NCBI GenBank assembly: GCA_028277865.1
Contig: JANQFM010000519.1
Location: 1-18,223, forward strand
Source: Acidobacteriota bacterium
GTDB lineage: Bacteria > Acidobacteriota > UBA6911 > RPQK01 > DATIPO01
DNA length: 18,223 nt
Direction: 5' to 3'
The notes beneath the pieces are model-generated. The model saw only the letters and a program-made list of their open reading frames with translations. It did no database searches and was not told where the DNA came from. Shown here one piece after another: positions 7,027 to 14,001 of the stretch; the stretch's first letter is position 1; each line of letters opens with the position of its first letter. The position numbers were made by a program, and so were the translations under genes.

Positions 7027-8152
7027 TCAAGTCTCGGCCAGGCTTTCCTCCCGCGACCGGGCCACGGTTTTCATCTTCAGGAATGCTTGGATGAATTCAT
7101 CCAGGTCGCCGTCCAACACGGCATCCACATTGCCCCGCTCCACCTTGGTGCGGTGATCCTTGACCATCCGGTAGGGATGCAGCACATAAGAGCGGATCTG
7201 GCTGCCCCAGGCAATCTCGGCCTTGGTGTTCTCCAGCTTGTTTAGCTCCTCCCGCTTCTTCTCCATTTCAAGCTCGAAGAGCCGGGATCGGAGGATCTTC
7301 ATGGCCATATCCTTGTTGCGATGCTGGGAGCGCTCGTTTTGGCACTGGACCACGATGCCGCTGGGCTGGTGGGTGATCCGCACCGCCGAATCGGTGACGT
7401 TGACGTGCTGTCCCCCGGCGCCCGAGGAGCGGTATGTGTCGATGCGCAGGTCTTTTTCATCAATCTCGACCTCAATGTCATCGTCCACCTCCGGGGTGAC
7501 AAAGACCGACGCAAAAGAGGTGTGGCGGCGGGCGCCTTGGTCGAAAGGAGAAATGCGCACCAAGCGGTGGACTCCGATCTCGGCGTGCAGGTAGCCGTAG
7601 GCCATTTCGCCCTTGACCAAAATGGTGGTCGACTTGATGCCGGCCTCCTCACCCGCCTGCAGGTCGATGACTTCGGTCTGGTAGCGGTTTTGCTCGGACC
7701 ATCGCAAGTACATGCGCGAGAGCATTTCAGCCCAGTCCTGGCTCTCGGTGCCGCCTGCTCCGGAGTGGATGGTCACAAAGGCATTGCTGGCGTCGTGAGG
7801 CCCGGAGAGCAAGGTCTCCAACTCGGTCTCAGAGACCTTCTTTTCCAGGCTCAACAGCTCCTGCTTCAACTCTCCCGCCACCTCTTCGCCTTCGTCCGCC
7901 AGTTCGATCAAGGCCTGCACGTCACCCAGGGCAGTGCGGCATTCGCCGGCGTGCTGCAGGACGTTTTCGAGCTGGCGGCGCTGACGCAGAACCTGCTGCT
8001 GCGCTTGCGGGCGATCCCAGAAGCCGGGATCGGCAATCTGGACTTCGATCTCGGCCAGACGCTTCTTCTTGCCGTCTACGTCAAAGATACTCCCAGAGGT
8101 GTCCCACTCGTTCTTCCAGGTCTTTGTAGCGCTCTTGGACCTCATCCAACAT
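7027..8152 (-). CDS. prfB: Peptide chain release factor 2 with programmed +1 frameshift
   Basis: RF2 recognises UGA and UAA stops and triggers peptide release. The true start is ATG 8152, preceded by AGGAG (8161-8165). Frame zero encodes MLDEVQERYKDLEERVGHLWEYL and stops at TGA (8083-8081). The ribosome then slips +1 on CTT (8086-8084) and resumes with GAC at 8082, giving about 374 residues: join of 8152-8084 and 8082-7027 on the minus strand. The shift site has an internal Shine-Dalgarno-like GGGAG (8094-8090), then TATCTTTGAC, as in E. coli. The SPF anticodon-like motif (about 201-203) and the catalytic GGQ (about 246-248) are intact. The longer unshifted reading from 8145 (MRSKSATKTW...) is spurious in its first 21 residues. 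The gene follows lnt with an 11-base gap, and the lnt stop overlaps the prfB ribosome-binding site. Confidence 0.97.
8080..8094 (-). promoter_or_regulatory. prfB: prfB autoregulatory +1 frameshift site
   Basis: On the minus strand GGGAG, then TAT, then CTT TGA C. The GGAG can pair with the anti-Shine-Dalgarno of the translating ribosome three bases before the slippery CTT codon. Low RF2 leaves the UGA unread and favours the slip to TTT, so RF2 controls its own synthesis. The mechanism is established for the family; the site here is seen directly. Confidence 0.95.
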
Positions 8153-8163
8153 GCTGATTTCTC

Positions 8164-9594
8164 CTACTGCGAATCGTCAGCCCTTGCTTTCATCGCTCGG
8201 GGCGCCAGCAGGGACGCCGCGGCACTGGCAGCCGCCAGCAGCAAGCAAGGCCAATCACCAATTATAGAGTAAATCGACCTTCCAAATGTTCCATCCGCTT
8301 CGGCAAGCAGCACATCCTGCCTGAACGGACCCAGGACGGGTCCGCTACGTCCCCAAGGATCGATGGAGGCAGTGAGTCCGGAATTGGCGCTGCGCAGCAC
8401 AGGCTTGCGCATCTCGATGGCCCGCATCCGGGCAGCATTCAACAAATGATGCAGCGCCGCGCCATCACCCAGCCAGGAATCGTCGCTGACGACCACCAGC
8501 AGGTTGGCACCCTCCCGCACCGCCTGGCGGGCCAGCGGCGCGAAGAGAGCTTCAAAGCCGATCAGGCTGGAAAAGCGGATCCCGGCAACTTCACCCACGG
8601 TCACGCTCCGATTGGAAGAGGCGCCGCCGGCAGGCGAGATCCAAGGAATCGTTTGAATCCAGTCATGCCGGTAGGCCTCCTCGCCTCGCCGGTCAAGCAA
8701 CAGGGCGCTGCTTGGACGGTGTACATCGGGGCTTGCGCCGTTCAAAAGCAACGGGATCCCGTAAGTCTGCACCTGACGCTTCCAGAAGCCGGTGTAATAA
8801 AAGTCGGATCCGAAGGAATATGGGTTGGGGGCTTGGGCAAAGATAACCCAGTCGGCACCTCGCAGGGCGGCCTGCTGATAAAGGGCGGGCAGGGCTTCGA
8901 AATACCTGGAGGCGTAATGTTCGGGCTGTGCGGCCGACTGAACGACAGGCTGCACCAAGGCAGCCGTCACCCCTTCGCCGCGGGCCGGCTGCCAGAAAAG
9001 AACCCGATAGAACCCATAACCGACAGCCAAGGCCAGGACAACCGCCCAAGCGAACTGGAGACGCAGGCTGCCCCGCCGAAAGCCCAGCACTATCAGGCTG
9101 GAGACGACCGCCAGCAGGAATGAGACCAGAAAGGCTCCGCCCAGGTCGGCAGCCTGGGCCAGGTATAGGGAGGGAAGTTGGGAATGGCCCAGCAGCCCCC
9201 AGGGAATCCCGCCCCAAGGGAATCGGCTGCGCAATATCTCGCACAGTATCCACAGCCCGGGTGCGCAAGCCAGCGCGAGGTCAGCGGAGAACCGGGCGCT
9301 GAAGCGTGTCAAGAGAGGAAAAGGGAGCGTCAGCAAGCCCTGCAGCGAGATCAAGCCCATCGAAGCAGCATATGCCGTGAGCGCCGATGAGCGGCCTGAG
9401 TCCTGCAAAGCGGCAGGCAGCCAATGGAAAAGCCCCCCGAAAAAGGCCAGGCTGAACAGGGCATGCCCTGCCAAAACCATTTTCCAGGATGGCCGGGATG
9501 TCAGAAAGTAAAGGCAGGGCGCCAGCCCCACCCAAGCCAAGGGAAAAAATGAAGGCTTGGGGAAGGCCAAAACCAGCCAAATTCCGGAAATCAA
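8164..9594 (-). CDS. lnt: Apolipoprotein N-acyltransferase homologue lacking the catalytic triad
   Basis: The 476-residue product has the Lnt layout: N-terminal membrane helices (first about 1-200), then a nitrilase-like domain (about 205-435), then a C-terminal helix. Family blocks are clear, such as LAFPKPSFFPLAWVGLAP, SRFPWGGIPWGLLGHSQ, VVSDDSWLG and RMRAIEMRKPVLRSANSG. Lnt normally transfers an acyl chain onto the N-terminal cysteine of lipoproteins using Glu-Lys-Cys (E. coli 267, 335, 387). Aligned positions here are Gln254 (FAQAP for WPE.A), His310 (YRHDW for YxKxH) and Gly346 (LIGFE for ICYE), so all three are gone and the VPFGE loop is also lost. The frame is otherwise intact. The start is TTG with no clear ribosome-binding site; the frame stays open further upstream without an ATG, so the start is uncertain. 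Likely a pseudoenzyme, in an operon with prfB. Confidence 0.88.
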   Translation of the reverse strand: MISGIWLVLAFPKPSFFPLAWVGLAPCLYFLTSRPSWKMVLAGHALFSLAFFGGLFHWLPAALQDSGRSSALTAYAASMGLISLQGLLTLPFPLLTRFSARFSADLALACAPGLWILCEILRSRFPWGGIPWGLLGHSQLPSLYLAQAADLGGAFLVSFLLAVVSSLIVLGFRRGSLRLQFAWAVVLALAVGYGFYRVLFWQPARGEGVTAALVQPVVQSAAQPEHYASRYFEALPALYQQAALRGADWVIFAQAPNPYSFGSDFYYTGFWKRQVQTYGIPLLLNGASPDVHRPSSALLLDRRGEEAYRHDWIQTIPWISPAGGASSNRSVTVGEVAGIRFSSLIGFEALFAPLARQAVREGANLLVVVSDDSWLGDGAALHHLLNAARMRAIEMRKPVLRSANSGLTASIDPWGRSGPVLGPFRQDVLLAEADGTFGRSIYSIIGDWPCLLLAAASAAASLLAPRAMKARADDSQ

Positions 9595-9703
9595 ACAGAG
9601 AAGGGGCGAAGAAGCCGGAGGCCGGGGGATTTCGGCTTCCGGAGCCCGCGCTTGGAGCCTTTCCCTACTTCCTGATTTCTGATAGCTGATTCCTGATTCC
9701 TTC
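9595..9703. repeat. Short gap with CTGATTYC micro-repeats
   Basis: Between the SPOR gene stop and the Lnt start. At 9672-9700 the plus strand reads CTGATTTC, then CTGATAG, then two overlapping CTGATTCC copies. Such 'aatcagg' strings look like low-complexity intergenic repeats. On the minus strand TAGGGAAAGG near 9657-9666 could be a ribosome-binding site, but no ATG, GTG or TTG follows it at normal distance. Confidence 0.4.
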
Positions 9704-10288
9704 TCAGGGAAAGCGCACCCTCTTTACGTAGGTCGGGAACTGGTCGGCCTTGAGGCGTTCCTCCAGCTTCACGGCTTCGGGCCGGGTGGCGAACTGCCCC
9801 ACCCAGACGCGGAAGAGGCGGTCTCCCCCTTCCTCCGGTTCCGCCACCATCCCGCTGTAGCCGCTCTGCTGCAGCTTCTCGATGACCTTGTCAGCATCCT
9901 GCCGGCTGTTGACCGCCCCAACTTGGACCGTGTAGCCCACCTCGATCTTTGCAATGGCCGGGGACGATGATTCGGTCGGCTCGGGCTGTGCGCCGGAGGG
10001 CGGGGCCTGCTCGCTCTGCTGCTGGCCGGCACCGGGCGGGCGGGCCGTTTCAGCCGTTGTGGCAGGCTGGGCTTTGCTGCGCGAATCGTCCAGAAGCTCA
10101 TCGTAAAAGCCGAGCTGCGCTTTGACGTCCTCGGCCGGGGGGCTGTCGATGCCCTCGGCTGCGACCGGCTGCGCTTCGACGTAATAGGTCTTGCCTACAT
10201 AGATGCCCCCTGCGAACATGATCAGCGAAAAGCCCACCATGGCCGCAAAGAGCATGAAGGTCTCCCTGGGATTCAATCTGCCCATCAC
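9704..10288 (-). CDS. SPOR-domain membrane protein
   Basis: The 194-residue product has a short cytoplasmic start, one transmembrane helix (about 11-31, FMLFAAMVGFSLIMFAGGIYVG), a Pro/Gln/Ser-rich linker (about 70-112) and a C-terminal SPOR domain (about 117-192). The domain begins GYTVQVGAVNSRQDADKVIEKL and includes YRVWVGQF-like FRVWVGQFATRPEA. SPOR domains bind denuded peptidoglycan glycan strands and take proteins such as FtsN, DedD and RlpA to the division septum. The topology equals that of FtsN/DedD, so a role in septal wall synthesis is likely but not shown. Its ATG overlaps the slipin stop by four bases (ATGA), so the two are translationally coupled, an arrangement that ties membrane-domain scaffolding to wall binding. 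Confidence 0.88.
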   Translation of the reverse strand: MMGRLNPRETFMLFAAMVGFSLIMFAGGIYVGKTYYVEAQPVAAEGIDSPPAEDVKAQLGFYDELLDDSRSKAQPATTAETARPPGAGQQQSEQAPPSGAQPEPTESSSPAIAKIEVGYTVQVGAVNSRQDADKVIEKLQQSGYSGMVAEPEEGGDRLFRVWVGQFATRPEAVKLEERLKADQFPTYVKRVRFP

Positions 10289-11076
10289 GAAGAGTCCTCG
10301 CTGTCGTCACTCTTTTTAGCGGGTTCCTGCCCCGCGCCGCTGAGGAATCGGGCCACCATGTCGATAGGCACAGGGAAGACAATGGTCGAGTTCTGCTCGG
10401 CCCCGATCTCGGTCAGGGTGCCCAGGTAGCGCAGCTGCAAAGAGATTGGCTCATTGGCCATCGTCTGAGCGGCCATGAGCAGGCGTTCGGCGGCCTGGTA
10501 CTCTCCGTCAGCGTGAATGATCTTGGCGCGGCGCTCGCGTTCGGCCTCGGCTTGACGGGCCATGGCCCTTTGCATTTCGGCCGGCAGGTCGACTGTCTTG
10601 ACCTCCACCAGCGAGACCTTGATCCCCCATTCGTCAGTCTGTTGGTCGAGAATCGACTGCAGCTTCTCGTTGAGTGTTTCGCGCTTGCTGAGAAGGTCAT
10701 CCAATTCGACCTCTCCCAGCACCGACCGCAAGGTGGTCTGGGCCAATTGGGAGCAGGCGTAAAGGTAATTTTCAACTGTGACCACCGCCCGGTTGGAGTC
10801 CATGACGCGCAAATAGACGATGGCGTTGACCTTGACCGACACGTTGTCGCGCGTAATGACGTCCTGGGGCGGCACATCCATGGTCACCGTCCGCAAGCTG
10901 ATCCGCTCCATGCGGTCGATGGGGAAGAAGACGAAGATGATCCCCGGCCCCTTGGCGTCGGGCAGCAGGCGTCCCAGCCTGAAAATGACTCCGCGTTCGT
11001 ATTCGCGCAAGATCTTGATGGACGAAAGCAGGTAGAAGATAATCAGCAGAAAGGGCAGGCCTATTAACTGAGGCAT
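10285..11076 (-). CDS. Slipin (stomatin-like SPFH/Band 7 membrane protein)
   Basis: This 263-residue protein has an N-terminal hydrophobic hairpin or anchor (about 4-19), followed by an SPFH domain. Typical slipin sequence is visible: REYERGVIFRLGR (24-36), GPGIIFVFFPID, VTMDVPPQDVITRDNVSVKVNAIVYLRV and QTTLRSVLGEVELDDLLSKR. A coiled-coil stretch follows, with AMARQAEAERERRAKIIHADGEYQAAERL. The tail is acidic and Ser-rich. Slipins oligomerise into membrane scaffolds and are usually paired with NfeD membrane proteases; nfeD is indeed the next gene upstream, 182 bases away. A Shine-Dalgarno (GGAAGGTGG) precedes the ATG. The gene overlaps the SPOR gene downstream by four bases. Confidence 0.93.
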   Translation of the reverse strand: MPQLIGLPFLLIIFYLLSSIKILREYERGVIFRLGRLLPDAKGPGIIFVFFPIDRMERISLRTVTMDVPPQDVITRDNVSVKVNAIVYLRVMDSNRAVVTVENYLYACSQLAQTTLRSVLGEVELDDLLSKRETLNEKLQSILDQQTDEWGIKVSLVEVKTVDLPAEMQRAMARQAEAERERRAKIIHADGEYQAAERLLMAAQTMANEPISLQLRYLGTLTEIGAEQNSTIVFPVPIDMVARFLSGAGQEPAKKSDDSEDSS

Positions 11077-11258
11077 GGTTTTTCACCACCTTCCATTTGT
11101 TGCATCAGATGCGCCGCCAGGCCGGAGCGCCGCCGCTGTGATCAGCGATCAGGCTAACATCCCGGACTGACGCATCCATTTGGAGAACGCGCCTGCAATC
11201 ATGACAGGGTGAGCAGGCTCAGATCTGAAGAGAATCGGCTTCATTCCGGTGAATCCTG
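11077..11258. other. Gap between nfeD and slipin genes
   Basis: The 182-base gap contains the slipin ribosome-binding site at its left edge. No gene, strong hairpin or convincing promoter was recognised. The gap may hold a separate promoter for the slipin-SPOR pair. Confidence 0.35.
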
Positions 11259-12533
11259 TCAAACTCTTTCCTCTGCGGACTCGACAGTCAAGGAGAGCCG
11301 GTCGGCTTGCACCACACGGACACGGTCCCCGGCAGGCACAGGCTTGGCAGAGACCGCGTCCCACCACTCACCGGCAATGAATACCTTGCCGCCTCGTGCA
11401 TTGACTTCGCTGCGCGCCACGCCCTGACGCCCCACCAGCCCCTCATTGCCGGTCTGGACCGGTGAAACGACGGCACGGAAGGCCAGCCGCATCAGGAAGA
11501 GGAAAACCACCGTGAAGGCGATCACCGCCCCCAAGGCAAGCATCGGATCGATGCGCAGTTCCGGAAACGGACTGTCAATCAGCAGCAACAAGCCCAAAAA
11601 CATGGCAATCGCCCCTCCGATCCCCAGGATACCGAAGCCCTGCACCTTGATCTCGGCGATGAAAAAGCCGATCGCCAGCAGGATCAGCATGACGCCGATC
11701 ATGTTGATGGGCAGCATGGCGAACCCCATCAAGCCCAGCAGCAGGCAAATGGCACCCACCACTCCGGGAACCACCAATCCGGGATTGGTGAACTCGAAGT
11801 AAAGGCCCAACAGGCCGATCAGCCCCAGGATCAAGGCCAAATTGGGCTGGGCCACCGTCGAGAGCAGGCGTTGACGAAAGGTCATCTCGACTTGGACGAC
11901 CTTCTGGCCGCGGGTGGTCAGGATCTGCTTCTCGCCCGTGAAACGCGAAATCTCGCGGCCTTCCAATTGAGCCAGCAAATCGGCTTCGTCTTCGGCCACC
12001 AAATCGATCAACCCTCCCTCCAGGGCTTCCTGTTCCGTGAAGGACTCGGCCTCTTCGACGGCCTTGGCCGCCATCTCGTAGTTGCGCTGCCGACGTTCCA
12101 CAATGCTGCGCAAGCTGGCCAATGCGTCGTTTTTGACCTTGGCCAGCATGGTCTCGTTTTCGCCGCCCAAGGGAAAGACGGGGGTCGCCGCACCGGTGTT
12201 GGTTCCCGGCGACATGGCGGCCACATCGGAGGCCAGCAAGACAAAGAACCCGGCCGAAGCGGCGTGAGTCCCTTGAGGGTGGACGTAACAGACGATGGGA
12301 ACTTCAGAATTGAGGATCTGCTGAATGATGTCCTGCATTGACGTTGCCCATCCGCCCGGAGTGGAAAGCCGGATGAGCAGCATCTCCGCATCTTCCTCAC
12401 GGGCACGTTCCACAGCCGACTGAATGAACTCGGCAGTCACCGGGTCAATGCCGCCGTCGATCTCCACTTTCAAAATATCGGCGGTCAGGGGGGAGCACGC
12501 AAAGACGCAGGCCAGGAAGAGGGCTCGCTTCAT
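11259..12533 (-). CDS. nfeD: Long-form NfeD: ClpP-class membrane serine protease with C-terminal OB domain
   Basis: From ATG 12533 the product has 424 residues. A signal peptide (MKRALFLACVFACSPLTA) leads into a ClpP/crotonase-like protease domain (about 20-215). Motifs are IRLSTPGGWATSM (54-66), the nucleophile Ser93 in THAASAG and the likely catalytic Lys134 in AKVKND, matching the Ser-Lys dyad of the archaeal PH1510 type. About five membrane helices follow (from about 230 to 350: LALILGLIGLLGLYFEF and others). An NfeD OB-fold ends the protein (GLVGRQGVARSEVNARGGKVFIAGEWWDAVS). Such proteins cleave stomatin C-termini, and a slipin gene lies directly downstream. A longer frame from 12599 adds 22 residues that would spoil the signal peptide. 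ATG 12533 has no Shine-Dalgarno but a -10-like element seven bases upstream. Confidence 0.92.
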   Translation of the reverse strand: MKRALFLACVFACSPLTADILKVEIDGGIDPVTAEFIQSAVERAREEDAEMLLIRLSTPGGWATSMQDIIQQILNSEVPIVCYVHPQGTHAASAGFFVLLASDVAAMSPGTNTGAATPVFPLGGENETMLAKVKNDALASLRSIVERRQRNYEMAAKAVEEAESFTEQEALEGGLIDLVAEDEADLLAQLEGREISRFTGEKQILTTRGQKVVQVEMTFRQRLLSTVAQPNLALILGLIGLLGLYFEFTNPGLVVPGVVGAICLLLGLMGFAMLPINMIGVMLILLAIGFFIAEIKVQGFGILGIGGAIAMFLGLLLLIDSPFPELRIDPMLALGAVIAFTVVFLFLMRLAFRAVVSPVQTGNEGLVGRQGVARSEVNARGGKVFIAGEWWDAVSAKPVPAGDRVRVVQADRLSLTVESAEERV

Positions 12534-12540
12534 AGGAAAA

Positions 12541-12546
12541 AGTGTA
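12541..12546 (-). promoter_or_regulatory. nfeD: -10-like hexamer for possible leaderless nfeD mRNA
   Basis: On the minus strand TACACT lies seven bases before ATG 12533, with a poor -35 candidate TTGTGC 18 bases further upstream. The intervening bases (TTTTCCT) contain no Shine-Dalgarno. Spacing copies that seen before the methyltransferase ATG. Called by eye only. Confidence 0.3.
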
Positions 12547-12903
12547 GCAAAGCGTCCATGAGGGGCACAAACCGTCAGCTCGGGCTGAAGAGGTCGCAAC
12601 GCCTTGCCAGGAGGGCGTCAGCGGCCCCTCGCGACGACACATCCGTGACAGATCCGGGTCAATGGTGGCCAACCCGTCATTCGACTGCTCACTCCTCCGG
12701 GACGGGCGGCTGCCTGGGCTGGGAGCACTTGTCGGAGATTGGGATCACAGCCATGAAACATCGCTCCACGGAGTCAAGCTCCGTGGTGGCGATAGCGTCT
12801 TTTGAAGCGGGTCTGGTCACTAAACACGGCCCGACCGGGACAAGCCCGGCACGTGGCCTCCATTGCTTCCAGCACAATTCCCCTTAACTGAGCAGTATTG
12901 GGG
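12547..12903. other. Gene-free stretch with hairpins, possible dispersed repeat or small RNA
   Basis: About 360 bases between the nfeD promoter area and the TlpA-like stop. Open frames here are short and have no recognisable product. The right half (about 12755-12880) carries two stem-loops and compositional features of an intergenic repeat. No tRNA cloverleaf was found. It may also contain the 3' end signal for the TlpA operon. Confidence 0.45.
12766..12786. terminator. Perfect 8-bp stem-loop, possible terminator or structured RNA
   Basis: CCACGGAG (12766-12773) pairs with CTCCGTGG (12779-12786) around the loop TCAAG. A second shorter stem, CCGGG-acaag-CCCGG, lies near 12835-12850. No T-run follows closely on the minus strand, so this may be a repeat-borne hairpin rather than a terminator of the TlpA operon. 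Confidence 0.4.
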
Positions 12904-13434
12904 CTAACGGTCCAATCCGAGCAACTGGCGGATCTCTTTTTCCATCCGCTTCTCGTTGCCCGGCAAGTAGCCGCGCCAGCGCCGCACGGGCCATCGGTCG
13001 CCATCCACCAGGTAGTTGGTGGGTGTGCTGCGCACGAAATAGCGCCGGGCAAAGGAGCTGTCGTCTTCAGGCGCCTTGAGGATGGGATGCCTGTAATCCC
13101 CTCGCTCGGCCCAATCGGCGATGAGACCGTTCTGCTCAGGCAGTAAATTGATCGATATCAACTCGAATCCCTGTTCACGGTATTTCTCGTAGAGGGCTTT
13201 CAGGTGAGGCATCTCGGTGTTGCAGGCGCCGCAGCCGGGAAAGAAGAAGTTGATCAAAGTGGCACCCTTGCCCTTCAAATCCTGCAGTGTCCGCTTTTGG
13301 CCCGACAGGTCGAGCAATTCGAAGGCAGGCAATCGGGGGACTCGGGGCCTCGGCTGCTGTGCGGCTGTTGAGGATACCAGCCAAAGAAGCATTGTCGAGG
13401 CCAGTCCAACGGCGCGAAATCGATCCATCATCAC
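12904..13434 (-). CDS. TlpA/ResA-like secreted thioredoxin
   Basis: The 176-residue product has a signal peptide (about 1-25, ending STAAQQ) and a thioredoxin fold of the AhpC/TSA-TlpA type. It starts with PRLPAFELLDLSGQKRTLQDLKGKGATLINFFFPGCGAC. The redox pair is Cys68-Gly-Ala-Cys71; the usual preceding Trp is Gly here. The cis-proline is Pro138 in STPTNYLVD. Such proteins reduce disulfides outside the cytoplasmic membrane, often for cytochrome c maturation or oxidase assembly; a c-type cytochrome gene occurs at the right edge, but that link is only inference. The first of three consecutive ATGs overlaps the stop of the upstream membrane winged-helix gene by four bases; the third ATG (13428) has better spacing from GAGGG, so the start may be two codons later. 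Confidence 0.88.
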   Translation of the reverse strand: MMMDRFRAVGLASTMLLWLVSSTAAQQPRPRVPRLPAFELLDLSGQKRTLQDLKGKGATLINFFFPGCGACNTEMPHLKALYEKYREQGFELISINLLPEQNGLIADWAERGDYRHPILKAPEDDSSFARRYFVRSTPTNYLVDGDRWPVRRWRGYLPGNEKRMEKEIRQLLGLDR

Positions 13435-13907
13435 CCTCGTTCGTCTCCTGCCAGGCCTGCTGGGGAATCTTCAACGGACTCGGTCCCTTCCTGCACCAAT
13501 CCCTGGAAAGTGTATTCGACCACTCCGCCATCCGAAACGCCCACACGCGAGAGGCCGTCCAAGTGGTACTGCTCAAGCAGCAGCTGGGCCTGATTGGAGG
13601 AAAGGGCGGTGTTCAAGGCCACGTCGGCAACGGTCAGGCGTCCGCCCCGCTGTTGGGCCAATTGGAGAATCAGGCGCTCCTGGCTTTCCACCAACCGCAT
13701 TTTGCTTCGCCGCCTGGACCAGACGCACATCCACATTCCGCCGACAAAGGGAACAACGCCGAGAAAAAGCGTGAGCAATACGAAAACCGCCGCCGACTGC
13801 CCCTCGGGAGGCTCGATGGCATTGGCAAGGCCGCCGACTGCAAAAAGCGCACCAAACAGGCACAAGGCCAGCCCCGCCAACAGAATCAGAATATCGGAAA
13901 GCCTCAT
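13431..13907 (-). CDS. Two-helix membrane protein with C-terminal winged-helix-like domain
   Basis: The 158-residue product starts at ATG 13907, which has GGAGGG five bases upstream; the GTG at 13922 would place that ribosome-binding site inside the gene. Two membrane helices are visible (about 5-28 and 40-64), then a basic stop (SRRRSK). A cytoplasmic segment of about 76-137 follows, reading ESQERLILQLAQQRGGRLTVADVALNTALSSNQAQLLLEQYHLDG, a helix-turn-helix pattern followed by a beta wing (SRVGVSDGGVVEYTF). I do not recognise a named family. It could be a membrane-tethered regulator or a small sensor. Translational coupling (ATGA) to the TlpA-like gene suggests that it controls, or works with, the secreted thioredoxin. 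Confidence 0.7.
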   Translation of the reverse strand: MRLSDILILLAGLALCLFGALFAVGGLANAIEPPEGQSAAVFVLLTLFLGVVPFVGGMWMCVWSRRRSKMRLVESQERLILQLAQQRGGRLTVADVALNTALSSNQAQLLLEQYHLDGLSRVGVSDGGVVEYTFQGLVQEGTESVEDSPAGLAGDERG

Positions 13908-14001
13908 CGTCCCTCCACCCACAGGATGTCGTGATCTTAAGCCACCTGTGCGCCAGGATCAACTCGACCGTCAAGAGAATTTCGGGGCTAACCCGTCCGG
14001 G

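Noticed and set aside
8164..9594. Lnt-like gene as a recent pseudogene
   Set aside because: There is no stop or frameshift over 476 codons and non-catalytic motifs are preserved, so a maintained pseudoenzyme fits better than decay.
12600..12903. tRNA or small protein gene in the nfeD-TlpA gap
   Set aside because: No cloverleaf with a T-loop GTTCRA pattern and no frame with a ribosome-binding site and plausible composition was found.
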